DNA from: Candidatus Methanoplasma sp.
Lineage (GTDB): Archaea; Thermoplasmatota; Thermoplasmata; Methanomassiliicoccales; Methanomethylophilaceae
Length of the DNA: 64,000 bases
Direction: 5' to 3'
Assembly (NCBI GenBank): GCA_031256955.1
Contig: JAIRPP010000016.1
Span: forward strand, 124,001-188,000
Both the position numbers and the translations under genes were made by a program. Each line of letters starts with the position of its first letter. Within the stretch, counting starts at the first letter, position 1. Shown piece after piece: positions 41,034 to 49,615 of the stretch. The notes beneath the pieces were generated by a model that saw nothing but the letters and a program-made list of their open reading frames with translations, made no database searches and was not told where the DNA came from.

Positions 41034-41819
41034 TCAGCGCCCAGCCGCGCCCGTCATCTCCAGGACGACGTCGCGCGTCTTCGGCACGAGGATCTCCCCG
41101 CGCGCCCCCACGTCACCGGGGAGCGCCCATGCGAACTCCGTGTTCTCGTGGTTCAGGGACGGGGCCGCGCCCTCCGCCAGATAGGCGAACGGGTGCACCT
41201 CCCACATCGTTCCGCCGCCCCTCACGAGGATCGGGGGCAGGGACGCGAACGGCTCCCCGACGCGTATCCCGGTCTCCTCGAACACCTCCCTGCGGGCGGC
41301 CGCCTCCGGCTCCTCCCCCGGCTCTATCTTGCCCGCGGCGAGGGACCACGCGCCCGGGAACGACTTCGCGCCCATGGGCCTCTTCAGCAGGAGGACCCTC
41401 CCGCCGGAGACCACCGCCGAGCTGGCGACCCTGACCAGGGGCAGGCCCCTTATCTCCACGGTCCCGGAATCCCCGTCCACGACGACGTCGTCCCCGTCCT
41501 CCAGGAGGCCTATGTCCACGGAATCCACCATGGGCACCGACGATATGACCGCGCCCGTCGTGACTATGGTCTCCGCCTCCCTGTTTATCAGCGCGGCCGG
41601 GGCCTTGCCGTGGACCATCAGGTCGTACACCACGAAGGATCCGACTGTGCTCCCCTTGCCCTTGGGGAAGGCGAACGCCTTCCCGGCTATGTTCCCCTCG
41701 CGCCCGACCAGGTCCCCCGTGGACCCGTTGACGCCGCCCAGGAAGCTGAACGCCTCGCCCACCTTTACGACCCTGCCCTCCGCCCTCCCGGGCGATATGG
41801 GGCGCCCTTTGAGAATCAT
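41034..41819 (-). CDS. Aconitase X small subunit (DUF126) fused to a Nudix hydrolase
   Basis: A 261-residue fusion. Residues 1-130 are the DUF126/AcnX small subunit, with PISPGRAEG, the GSTVGS turn and SSVPMVDSVDIG. Residues about 135-255 are a Nudix domain; the box is complete as GKIEPGEEPEAAARREVFEETGI. With the next upstream gene it should form phosphomevalonate dehydratase of the archaeal mevalonate pathway. What the Nudix half hydrolyses is unknown; an isoprenoid diphosphate is tempting because that pathway works through isopentenyl monophosphate, but a housekeeping nucleotide substrate is equally possible. The start overlaps the large-subunit stop (ATGA). Confidence 0.88.
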   Translation of the reverse strand: MILKGRPISPGRAEGRVVKVGEAFSFLGGVNGSTGDLVGREGNIAGKAFAFPKGKGSTVGSFVVYDLMVHGKAPAALINREAETIVTTGAVISSVPMVDSVDIGLLEDGDDVVVDGDSGTVEIRGLPLVRVASSAVVSGGRVLLLKRPMGAKSFPGAWSLAAGKIEPGEEPEAAARREVFEETGIRVGEPFASLPPILVRGGGTMWEVHPFAYLAEGAAPSLNHENTEFAWALPGDVGARGEILVPKTRDVVLEMTGAAGR

Positions 41820-43012
41820 GTCACTATCTCCATCAGCCCGGATATGTCGCGGCACACTGTCTTCTGCGAGCACAGCGTGGGCAGGTAGTTCCCCGCCTTG
41901 GCGGAGTTGGTGCCCGTGCGCTGGAAGGACCCCTCTATGGGGGCCACCACCATGCACGTGTCGGCCAGGACGGGGCCGAACGCCTCCAGCACCCTGACCT
42001 CCTCCCTGCATGCGTCCCTGACCTCGGACGAGGTGCAGAACCACACCTCCACGTCCCTCCTCGCCTTCTTCTTGCCCTTCAGGAACGCGGCTATGTCCCT
42101 GACCTCCTTCGCGCTCAGGTGGGGGCACCCCAGCGCGATGAGCTGCACGTCGTCCGCGGTGTTCAGCCTCCCGCGGGCCTCCTCCAGCTCCCTCTCCCCG
42201 ATATGGATCGATTCCAGCCCGTCCAGGCCCTCGGAGAACCGCGCGGCCTCGGGGGTGACGCCCTCCACGTGGTACAGCGCGACCGAGCCGGACGCGGCCA
42301 TGGCCGCGCACAGGGTCTTGGCGTCGTCCGCCCCGGGGGATATCCCCTTGAAATAAGGCACGCCCCCGCCTATGGCCGACCCGACGGCCTGGCCCAGCAT
42401 CGAGTACCCGAACGCGGTGCCGTCCGTCTCCGCCTCGACGACCACCGTCGGCCTCCTGTTCTCGTCCAGATGGAGGCCGTAGCTCGCGGTTCTGCCGACT
42501 ATGGCCGCCGCCAGCGCCCCGGGGCCGCCCTCGCGGTTGGTCCTGGCCCCTATGAACGAGTTGACGAACGAGAGCGCCGACGACTCCGCCCATGCGACGT
42601 GGTCTCCGAACCGGGGCACGTTGGCCCCGAGGTACGGGGTGCACGAGCAGGTGGTCCTCACGCCCATCCTCCCGTATAGGTCTATTATCTCGAGCTGCTT
42701 CTCGGCGAAGCCCTCGCTGATGCGCATCTCCCTCCACCTGTCCCTGTCCATGCCGACGGGGTTGAGCGTGGACGGGACCGACACCTTCGACCCGCTGGCG
42801 GCCAGGTCGGACAGGTACTTCAGCCCGCCGTCGCCTATGGTCTTGTAGGACGCCCCGGACAGGTGCGCCGACGATATGGGCACGAGGCGCTCCGCCCCGT
42901 ATATCCTGCCGAGCGCGACTATGAGCTCCATGGCCTTCCTGCGGCCGTCCCCGGACTCTCCCGCGAGGATCGACTCCTCTTCCCTGGTGAGGCGCATCCC
43001 GATCGCCGTCAC
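41816..43012 (-). CDS. Phosphomevalonate dehydratase large subunit (aconitase X catalytic)
   Basis: A 398-residue AcnX catalytic protein (DUF521), with SSAHLSGASYKTIGDGG at residue 48 and cysteines TTCSCTPYLGAN and ALGCPHLS that hold the Fe-S cluster. It dehydrates 5-phosphomevalonate to trans-anhydromevalonate 5-phosphate in the archaeal pathway to isoprenoid lipids. The start is a GTG at 43012 overlapping the stop of the small cysteine-rich gene; ATG 42997 is the alternative. Small and large subunits are adjacent, in the order large then small. Confidence 0.9.
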   Translation of the reverse strand: MTAIGMRLTREEESILAGESGDGRRKAMELIVALGRIYGAERLVPISSAHLSGASYKTIGDGGLKYLSDLAASGSKVSVPSTLNPVGMDRDRWREMRISEGFAEKQLEIIDLYGRMGVRTTCSCTPYLGANVPRFGDHVAWAESSALSFVNSFIGARTNREGGPGALAAAIVGRTASYGLHLDENRRPTVVVEAETDGTAFGYSMLGQAVGSAIGGGVPYFKGISPGADDAKTLCAAMAASGSVALYHVEGVTPEAARFSEGLDGLESIHIGERELEEARGRLNTADDVQLIALGCPHLSAKEVRDIAAFLKGKKKARRDVEVWFCTSSEVRDACREEVRVLEAFGPVLADTCMVVAPIEGSFQRTGTNSAKAGNYLPTLCSQKTVCRDISGLMEIVT

Positions 43013-43137
43013 TGCGGGGCTATCGCCCTGAGGCAGACGGGGAGGTTCTTCTTCTCGTCCCTGTGGAAGGCCACGCAGAGCGAGCAGTCTCCGTGCCTGG
43101 GGCAGTCGTTGTTCTTGCAGCTGCAGATTGCGTCCAT
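43009..43137 (-). CDS. Small cysteine-rich protein, 42 residues
   Basis: Too short for the ORF track. The frame from ATG 43137 encodes a 42-residue protein with cysteines at 5, 7, 12, 18, 21 and 35 and a histidine pair, in the pattern CSCKNNDCPRHGDCSLC...FHR...LPVCL. It looks like a zinc-binding mini-protein of the kind called DUF6485, which is widespread in anaerobes and has no known role. Its TGA overlaps the GTG start of the AcnX large subunit by a GTGA junction, so it would be co-translated with the mevalonate pathway enzyme. Confidence 0.75.
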   Translation of the reverse strand: MDAICSCKNNDCPRHGDCSLCVAFHRDEKKNLPVCLRAIAPQ

Positions 43138-43202
43138 GCCCGGAGGATAGCCGATTCGGGTTATAACCTTAACCTGGCCGCGCCGGGGCGAGCGGGCGAG
43201 AG

Positions 43203-43243
43203 AAAAAACGGGAAGAGGCGGCCCGCCCCCCGGCGGGCGCCTC
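43203..43243 (-). terminator. Hairpin and T-run after surface protein 1
   Basis: GAGGCGGCCCGCC (43215-43227) pairs with GGCGGGCGCCTC (43232-43243) with one bulge; on the minus strand CGTTTTTTC follows. ATAAACGAGGC precedes the stem, a variant of the 3'-end AAAC motif. Confidence 0.7.
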
Positions 43244-43278
43244 GTTTATGATGCGGTCGTCTGCGGCCTGGGTCGGCC

Positions 43279-45618
43279 TCACCCGTCGCGGGACACTCCC
43301 CAGATCACGGTGCGGTTCTCATTGTTCCACTCCGCGTCCCATCCGGGCGGGACGTTCCCCGCCCCAGGGTCTGCGACGCCCGTCTTTATCACCAGCGACG
43401 TGTCACAGAAGTTGAACGCCCTGTACCCCACAGAGGTCACGCTCGACGGGATGTACACCTCCGTCAGGGCGCTGCATCCCTCGAACGCCCTCTGCCCGAT
43501 GCTGACGACGTTCTCGTGTATCTCGATCGACGTCATATGCAAGCTGCCTTGGAAAGTGTAGTCGTTGATCGCGGTCACGCCGGGCGGAACCTTGAACGAT
43601 ACCAGATTGGTTGTTATGAACGCGCTCTCATCGATGTACGTCACGCTATCCGGGATGTTCACCGTGGTGATCGGGCGGTTCTGGAACGATTTGATCTGGG
43701 TCACGTGCATCCCGTCGGACCATTCGGGTATGACGACGTCGCCGGACACGTTCGATCCGTACACCGTGCAGTTCCCGCCGCCTATGCTGATGAAGATGAG
43801 CAGATTAGTGCCCATCCAGTACGCGTAGGCGGTGACGCTGGACGTGCTCGACCACGCGGCCGCGGCGGATCCGTCGGGCCCTGCGTACTTGGTCCCGCCG
43901 CCGCCTATGGCGGAGAACCAGCCTCCGAACCTGTACGGGGAGTTGGAGGGAGTCGGCATGGAATAGGAGGATTCTCCCTGGGATATGTACATGGACTTGA
44001 CCCCTTCGCCCGCGTCGGCGCCCTGGTAGTCGAACGTGACTAGGGACCCGGGGGGGTTCCATTTCGCATGCAGGGTGATGTCCTTGGTCACCACGTCCTT
44101 GCCGAAGTCCCATTCGGTGGCGTAAGTGTCCTCCTTGTACCATGCATCGAAGGTGTATCCGTCCCTCGTCGGCGCCGGGCTCGGCGCGGATATCTTGGAG
44201 CCGTGGACCACGGATGTGATCTGGGCGACGCTCGATCCCCCGTGGGAGTCGAACGACACGGTATAGGTTTTGATCGTCCACTTGGCGTGCAGGATTCTGT
44301 TCGCGGTAACCGTGTCCGTTCCGAAGTTCCACTGGTTGGTGCACGCCTCCTCCTTGAACCAGCCTCCGAAGGAGTATCCTTCCCTCGTCGGCTCGGTGGG
44401 CGCGGTTATCTTCGCGCCGCTGCTCACGGACGTGATCGGATCGACGTCCGATCCCCCGTGGGAGTCGAACGTCACCGTGTACGTCTCCGCCCACTTCGCG
44501 TGCAGGGTGAAGTCCGTGGTGACCGTGTCGGACGCGAAGTTCCACAGGTTGTTGTACGCCTCCTCCTTGTACCACGCCACGAACTCGTACCCGTCCCTCG
44601 TCGGCGTGGCGGGCGCGGTTATCTTGGAGCCGTGGACCACGGACGTGATCTGATCGACGCTTGATCCCCCATGGGAGTCGAACGTCACGGTGTAGGTCTT
44701 GGCCGACCACTTGGCGTTCAGGGTGATGTCGACGGTGACGGTGTCGGAAGCGAACTTCCATTCGTCGAGGCACCCGGCGTCCTTGAACCATCCGTCGAAA
44801 GAGGATCCGTCCTTCGTCGGCGCCGGGCTCGGCGCGGTTATCTTCGCGCCGTGGCTCACGGGCGTGATCGGGGCGACGCTCGATCCCCCGTTGGAGTTGA
44901 ACGTCACGGTGTATGTCTTAGCCGTCCACTTGGCGTACAGGACGGAGTTCGCGGTCACTACGTCCGCGTCGAAGTCCCATTGGATATTGAACCCGGCGTC
45001 CTTGAACCATCCGCCGAAGGAGTAGCCGTCCCTGACCGGAGCCGGCGGCGCGGGTATCTTGGAGCCCCCGGCCACGCCGGAGACCACGGTCTTGGTGCCG
45101 TCGCCGTTGTCGAACGTGACGGTGTACGTCGCAGAGTATCCCGAGTCCCCGCCTCCCTGTCCCCCGTTTCCGGAGCCGGATCCCGAGCCGCCGCTGTCCG
45201 GCGCCTCCAGCATCCATTTGGCGTACAGGGTGACGTCGCCGTAGACCCTGTAGGCGGCGAAGTCCCAAGCGTTGACGCAGTCCGCCTCCCTGTACCACCC
45301 GCCGAAGGCATAGCCTTCGGCGGACGGCGCCACAGGCGCGGACACGGTCGATCCGTCCCTGACGGACGCCTTCTGATATACGTCCCCGAAGCTCTCGAAC
45401 GTCACGGAGTGGGTGGCGGAATAGCTCCCGCCCCCGGAGTCCCCGCCTCCGTTCCCTCCGTTCCCGTTTCCGCCGTTGCCGCTCCCGCCTCCGTCGGCGG
45501 AGCCGCTCCCGATCGCGACGAGCGCGACCGCGCAGGCCGCGGCCGCTACGAGCAGGAGCAATGCGAGCAGCGCGATATATTTCTTAGAATGTCCCCTCTC
45601 TGATTCCCTTTCGTCCAT
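43279..45618 (-). CDS. Cell-surface protein with InlB-type and BspA-type leucine-rich repeats (1)
   Basis: A 779-residue secreted or surface-anchored protein. An N-terminal basic stretch and hydrophobic helix (about residues 12-38) act as signal anchor, then a glycine/serine linker. Seven InlB B-type repeats of about 70 residues follow (TYTVTFDSHGG...GYSFGGWFKEEAC...LHAKW), the last of them divergent (VTFDYQGA). The final 150 residues are BspA-like leucine-rich repeats (IPDSVTYIDESAF, IPSSVTSVGYRAF). Such proteins bind host or partner-cell surfaces in gut microbes. I start at ATG 45618; a TATA-like TTTTATAAAG lies near 45670. Paralogue at 45856. Confidence 0.9.
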   Translation of the reverse strand: MDERESERGHSKKYIALLALLLLVAAAACAVALVAIGSGSADGGGSGNGGNGNGGNGGGDSGGGSYSATHSVTFESFGDVYQKASVRDGSTVSAPVAPSAEGYAFGGWYREADCVNAWDFAAYRVYGDVTLYAKWMLEAPDSGGSGSGSGNGGQGGGDSGYSATYTVTFDNGDGTKTVVSGVAGGSKIPAPPAPVRDGYSFGGWFKDAGFNIQWDFDADVVTANSVLYAKWTAKTYTVTFNSNGGSSVAPITPVSHGAKITAPSPAPTKDGSSFDGWFKDAGCLDEWKFASDTVTVDITLNAKWSAKTYTVTFDSHGGSSVDQITSVVHGSKITAPATPTRDGYEFVAWYKEEAYNNLWNFASDTVTTDFTLHAKWAETYTVTFDSHGGSDVDPITSVSSGAKITAPTEPTREGYSFGGWFKEEACTNQWNFGTDTVTANRILHAKWTIKTYTVSFDSHGGSSVAQITSVVHGSKISAPSPAPTRDGYTFDAWYKEDTYATEWDFGKDVVTKDITLHAKWNPPGSLVTFDYQGADAGEGVKSMYISQGESSYSMPTPSNSPYRFGGWFSAIGGGGTKYAGPDGSAAAAWSSTSSVTAYAYWMGTNLLIFISIGGGNCTVYGSNVSGDVVIPEWSDGMHVTQIKSFQNRPITTVNIPDSVTYIDESAFITTNLVSFKVPPGVTAINDYTFQGSLHMTSIEIHENVVSIGQRAFEGCSALTEVYIPSSVTSVGYRAFNFCDTSLVIKTGVADPGAGNVPPGWDAEWNNENRTVIWGVSRDG

Positions 45619-45806
45619 TTCCCCCTTGAGATCGAATGTGGATCGCTCATCGCATTGATTTGAGACTTTATAAAAGATATGTCGGCTCGGCTCGGTCCCG
45701 GCCAGAGCGGGGCCCGTTCGGAATGGGGGCGCATCGCCTCCGCGCACGTCGATGCCCCCTCCTGCCGAATGCGCGGCCGCGCGGGGGCGCCGCTTCGAGA
45801 TCGGGA

Positions 45807-45851
45807 AAGAAAAAAAGAAAAGACGGCCGGGCCGCCGATCGGCGGCCCGGC
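45807..45851 (-). terminator. 26-bp perfect palindrome and T-run after surface protein 2
   Basis: A perfect 26-bp palindrome (45826-45851, centred on CCGATCGG) begins five bases past the TAA of the surface protein gene and is followed on the minus strand by TCTTTTCTTTTTTTC. The strongest intrinsic terminator-like element in the window. Confidence 0.78.
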
Positions 45852-45855
45852 TCGT

Positions 45856-48567
45856 TTACGGGTTCCTGGGCTTGCCCCATTCCACTTCGATGCCCGCGTT
45901 CCACGTCGAATTCCATCCCTCGGGAGCCTCATCCCACCCCGTGTAGAGATGGAGGCCGGAGTCGCATCCTTTGAACACCCTCGCGTCCATCGTCGTCACG
46001 CTGGCCGGTATGTACATCTCCGTCAGGCACTCGCAGTTGAGGAACGCCTCCTCCCCTATGCTCTCCAGCCCGTCGGGGAGGGTTATGTTCTCCAAGCTCA
46101 TGCAGTTGGCGAACGCTAGCTCGCCTATGCTCTTGAGCCCCGCGGGGAGGGTCACGCTCGTCAGGAAATCCGCATACTGGAACGCCCAGCCCCCTATGGA
46201 TTCGACCGTGTCCGGGAGGGTTATGCTTCTGATGCCGCATCCTTCGAACGCGGACTCGCCTATCTCGGTCACGTTTCCGAGGAACTCGACGCTCTCCAGG
46301 CTCTCGCAGTATAGGAACGCGCACAGGGGTATGACGGTCACCCCGCTGGGGATCCTGACCGATTCGAGATTGGTACAGCCATCGAACGCGCTCTCCCCCA
46401 TGCTCACGACCGTCTCCGGGATGGAGACGGAAGCGATGAGACAGTCTTTGAATCCCTCATCCGCTATGGAGACCACCCTCATTCCGTCGTAGTACTCGGG
46501 TATTACGACCGCGCCCTTGAGAGAATCGTTCGTGCTTCTCACAGAGCAGGTCCCCGACCCGAGAGAGGTATATTTCTGCCCAGGAGACCCTTTCCAGTAC
46601 GCGTACGCCGTGATGTTAGCCGTCCCGGACCACGCGTCCAGGGAGTCTCCGTCCTCGTCCGCGAGTATGCTCCCTCCCCCGCCTATGGCCGTGTACCAGC
46701 CCCCGAACGTGTACGGGGCGCGGCCGGGCACCGGCATCTTGTAGGACGCCTGCCCGTCGGCGATCGTCATGGACTCCATCGTTTTGCCCGTGGTCGCGTT
46801 CTGGTAGTCGAACGTCACGAGCGATCCCAGGGCGCTCCACTTGGCGTGCAGGGTCATGTTCTCGGTAACCGTGTCAGACGCGAAGTTCCATGCGTTGGAG
46901 TATCCGCTCTCTTTATACCACGCCGCGAACTCGTACCCGTCCCTCGTCGGCGCCGGGCTCGGCGCGGTTATCTTCGCGCCGTGGACCACGGATGTGATCT
47001 GGGCGACGCTCGATCCCCCATGGGAATCGAACGACACGGTATAGGTTTTGATCGTCCACTTGGCGTGCAGGATTCTGTTCGCGGTAACCTCGTCCGTGCC
47101 GAAGTTCCACGGGTTGGTGCACGCTTCCTCCTTGAACCAGCCTCCGAAGGAGTATCCGTCCCTCGTCGGCTCGGTGGGCGCGGTTATCTTGGAGCCGTGG
47201 ACCACGGACGTGATCGGATCGACCGCCGTGCCCCCGTGCGAGTCGAACGACACGGCATATGTTTTGATCGTCCACTTGGCGTGCAGGATTCTGTTCGCGG
47301 TAACCTCGTCCGTGCCGAAGTTCCACGGGTTGGTGCACGCTTCCTCCTTGAACCAGCCTCCGAAGGAGTATCCTTCCCTCGTCGGCTCGTCTGGCGCGGT
47401 TATCTTGGAGCCGTGGACCACGGACGTGATCGGATCGACCGCCGTGCCCCCGTGCGAGTCGAACGCCACCGTGTGCGTCTGCACCCACTTGGCGTGCAGG
47501 GTCATGTTCTCGGTCACCGCGTCCTCTTCGAAATTCCATGCGGTGACGTATGCCGCCTCCCTGTACCACGCCACGAACGCGTGGCCGTCCCTGGTCGGCG
47601 CCGGGCTCGGCGCGTCTATCTTCGCGCCGTGCTCTACCGACGCCTTGGGCTGGACCTCCGATCCCCCCTGCGAGTCGAACGCCACCGTGTACGTGGCTTT
47701 GTCCCATTTGGCGTAGAGCACGGTGGGGCCCGTCACGGCGTCGGAGTCGAAGATCCATTCTCTGACGCAATCGCTCTCCCGATACCACGCCACGAAGGTG
47801 CGGCCCTCCCAGACGGGATCGTCGGGCGCGGCTATGGTGGAGCCGTATTCGGCGGTCGTCCCCCGGACCGCGGGGCCTCCCTGCGTGTCGAAGGACACGT
47901 CGTACGTGTCGATCCTCCATTTGGCGTACAGGACCGTGTCCGCGGTCACCCTGTCCTCGTCGAAGTTCCATCTGGCGCCGAACGCGGAGTCCTTGTACCA
48001 TCCCTCGAAGGTGTGGCCCGCCCTGGCCGGGTTCGGCGGCGCGGGCAGCTTCGCGCCTGCGCCCACTCCCGTGATCTCGACCTTGGTCCCGTCGCCGAGC
48101 TCCAGGGTCACCCTGTACGTCGGGGGTTGCGCGGGGTCGTCGTCTTCCGACCCGCTCCCCCCGCCGCCCTGTCCCGCGCCGCTCAGGGACCACTTGGCGT
48201 ACAGGGTTATGTCGCCGTAGACCCTGTGCGTCTGGAAGTCCCAAATGTTGACGCAGTCGTCCTCCATGAACCACCCGCCGAAGTCGTATCCCTCGACGGA
48301 CGGCCTGGCGGGGGCGGATATCGTCGATCCCTCCCTCGCCGACGCCTTGGCGTACTCGCTCCCGAAGCTCTCGAACGTGACGGAGTAGGTGGCGGAATAC
48401 CCTCCGTCCCCTCCGCCGCCCCCGTCCCCGTTCTTTCCGCCGTCGTCTGAGCCGCTCCAGATCGCGACGAGCGCGACCGCGCATGCCGCGACGGCCACCA
48501 GCAGGATCATGGCCAAAGCCATGATCTCTCTCTTAGAATGTCCCCTATCTGATTCCCCTTCGCCCAT
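45856..48567 (-). CDS. Cell-surface protein with InlB-type and BspA-type leucine-rich repeats (2)
   Basis: A 903-residue paralogue of the protein at 43279, sharing the N-terminal pattern GHSK followed by a hydrophobic anchor. It has eight InlB B-type repeats and then a longer BspA-like leucine-rich region of about 230 residues (units such as IPETVVSMGESAFDGC and LPDTVESIGGWAF). Two of the InlB repeats (47045-47476) are nearly identical in DNA as well as protein, which points to recent tandem duplication; one also matches a repeat in the neighbouring gene. Start ATG 48567; TATA-like TTTTATAAAG about 50 bases upstream. Stop is TAA. Confidence 0.9.
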   Translation of the reverse strand: MGEGESDRGHSKREIMALAMILLVAVAACAVALVAIWSGSDDGGKNGDGGGGGDGGYSATYSVTFESFGSEYAKASAREGSTISAPARPSVEGYDFGGWFMEDDCVNIWDFQTHRVYGDITLYAKWSLSGAGQGGGGSGSEDDDPAQPPTYRVTLELGDGTKVEITGVGAGAKLPAPPNPARAGHTFEGWYKDSAFGARWNFDEDRVTADTVLYAKWRIDTYDVSFDTQGGPAVRGTTAEYGSTIAAPDDPVWEGRTFVAWYRESDCVREWIFDSDAVTGPTVLYAKWDKATYTVAFDSQGGSEVQPKASVEHGAKIDAPSPAPTRDGHAFVAWYREAAYVTAWNFEEDAVTENMTLHAKWVQTHTVAFDSHGGTAVDPITSVVHGSKITAPDEPTREGYSFGGWFKEEACTNPWNFGTDEVTANRILHAKWTIKTYAVSFDSHGGTAVDPITSVVHGSKITAPTEPTRDGYSFGGWFKEEACTNPWNFGTDEVTANRILHAKWTIKTYTVSFDSHGGSSVAQITSVVHGAKITAPSPAPTRDGYEFAAWYKESGYSNAWNFASDTVTENMTLHAKWSALGSLVTFDYQNATTGKTMESMTIADGQASYKMPVPGRAPYTFGGWYTAIGGGGSILADEDGDSLDAWSGTANITAYAYWKGSPGQKYTSLGSGTCSVRSTNDSLKGAVVIPEYYDGMRVVSIADEGFKDCLIASVSIPETVVSMGESAFDGCTNLESVRIPSGVTVIPLCAFLYCESLESVEFLGNVTEIGESAFEGCGIRSITLPDTVESIGGWAFQYADFLTSVTLPAGLKSIGELAFANCMSLENITLPDGLESIGEEAFLNCECLTEMYIPASVTTMDARVFKGCDSGLHLYTGWDEAPEGWNSTWNAGIEVEWGKPRNP
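47045..47476 (-). repeat. Two tandem 216-bp copies inside surface protein gene 2
   Basis: The segment starting GTTTTGATCGTCCACTTGGC at 47045 is repeated at 47261, 216 bp (72 codons) later, with only a handful of differences. Each copy encodes one InlB-type repeat unit. A related block beginning with the same bases is at 44271 in the neighbouring gene. Confidence 0.85.
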
Positions 48568-48699
48568 TTATCTCCCCCCAGAGATAGAATTTAGACTGCT
48601 GGACCATCCACCTATGGCTTTATAAAAGCCCATGGTGGGAAGCCGCTCCGGGACCGCCCGGGGAGGGCGGGCGGAGCCCGCCCCGCCCCCTCCGGGGCC

Positions 48700-49506
48700 T
48701 CAGCGCGTGAAGAACGCCCTTCCCCTGTCCATCAGCTCCCTGAACTCCGACGGGTCGTCGCTCAGGGACGCCCTCCTCACGGCATCCACCGCGTCGGAGA
48801 ACTCCCTCCACATATCCTCCCTGCCGGAGTTGAGATGCTGTATCTCGTAGTACAGGGACGGGTCCTCCAGCGCCACGGACCTGTTGGTGTCGATGCTCTT
48901 GCCGAACGTGGTGGACGCCACGTTCTCGAACACCGAGAACGGTATCCCGCTCCTCTCCAGGACGGTGAAGAAGGCTATGTTGACCGCGTGGCTCAGACCG
49001 AGCACGTAGGACATGTGCCTGTCGTGGTCCTCCACCGGCATGCGCGTGAAGATCGCGCCGCGCCCGCCGAAGAGATCCTCCGCCATGTCCATGGCCTCCG
49101 CGCTGCCGCAGTCGCAGACGATTATGTTCCTCCCGTGGATGGAGGCCTCCCCCGGCCCGAACATCGGGTGCACGGAGCATACGCGCCTCCTGCCCCCCAT
49201 GTCCCTCAGCGCGCCCGCGAACGGGGACTTGAGGGAGGACACGTCGAAGATCAGCTGGTCCCCGCATATCCCGTCCAGCTCGGCCAGGATCCCCCCGACG
49301 GACGATATGGGCGCGGACACGGCGACGGCGTCGCAGCCCGCGGCCGCGTCGAGCGCCAGGCCGTTCCCGGACGCGGGGTCCACGATGGACACCGAATGGC
49401 CGGACCTCTCGAACAGGCGGGCCATCCACCCGCCCATCTTCCCGCATCCCCCGACTATGCATATCCTCAGGCCCTCCCGCGGGCCCGTCCGGTCAGACAG
49501 TGTCAT
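48700..49506 (-). CDS. tyrA: Prephenate dehydrogenase
   Basis: A 268-residue TyrA-type dehydrogenase that oxidises prephenate to 4-hydroxyphenylpyruvate for tyrosine. The NAD-binding loop is IVGGCGKMGGWMARLFERSG, the substrate-side HPMFGPGEASIHGRNII is conserved, and a SHAVNIAFF helix belongs to the dimerisation half. There is no chorismate mutase domain. Promoter: TATA ATATAATATAG about 40 bp before the ATG at 49506. Confidence 0.88.
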   Translation of the reverse strand: MTLSDRTGPREGLRICIVGGCGKMGGWMARLFERSGHSVSIVDPASGNGLALDAAAGCDAVAVSAPISSVGGILAELDGICGDQLIFDVSSLKSPFAGALRDMGGRRRVCSVHPMFGPGEASIHGRNIIVCDCGSAEAMDMAEDLFGGRGAIFTRMPVEDHDRHMSYVLGLSHAVNIAFFTVLERSGIPFSVFENVASTTFGKSIDTNRSVALEDPSLYYEIQHLNSGREDMWREFSDAVDAVRRASLSDDPSEFRELMDRGRAFFTR

Positions 49507-49615
49507 TCGCGCGTCTCCGTGTTAAGTGTTAGCACGTAGCACTATATTATATATGTATATTGCGGCGAAACGGAAGCCCGCGGATCTCCGCGGGCGGCGC
49601 CCGCTCCCGGAGCGG

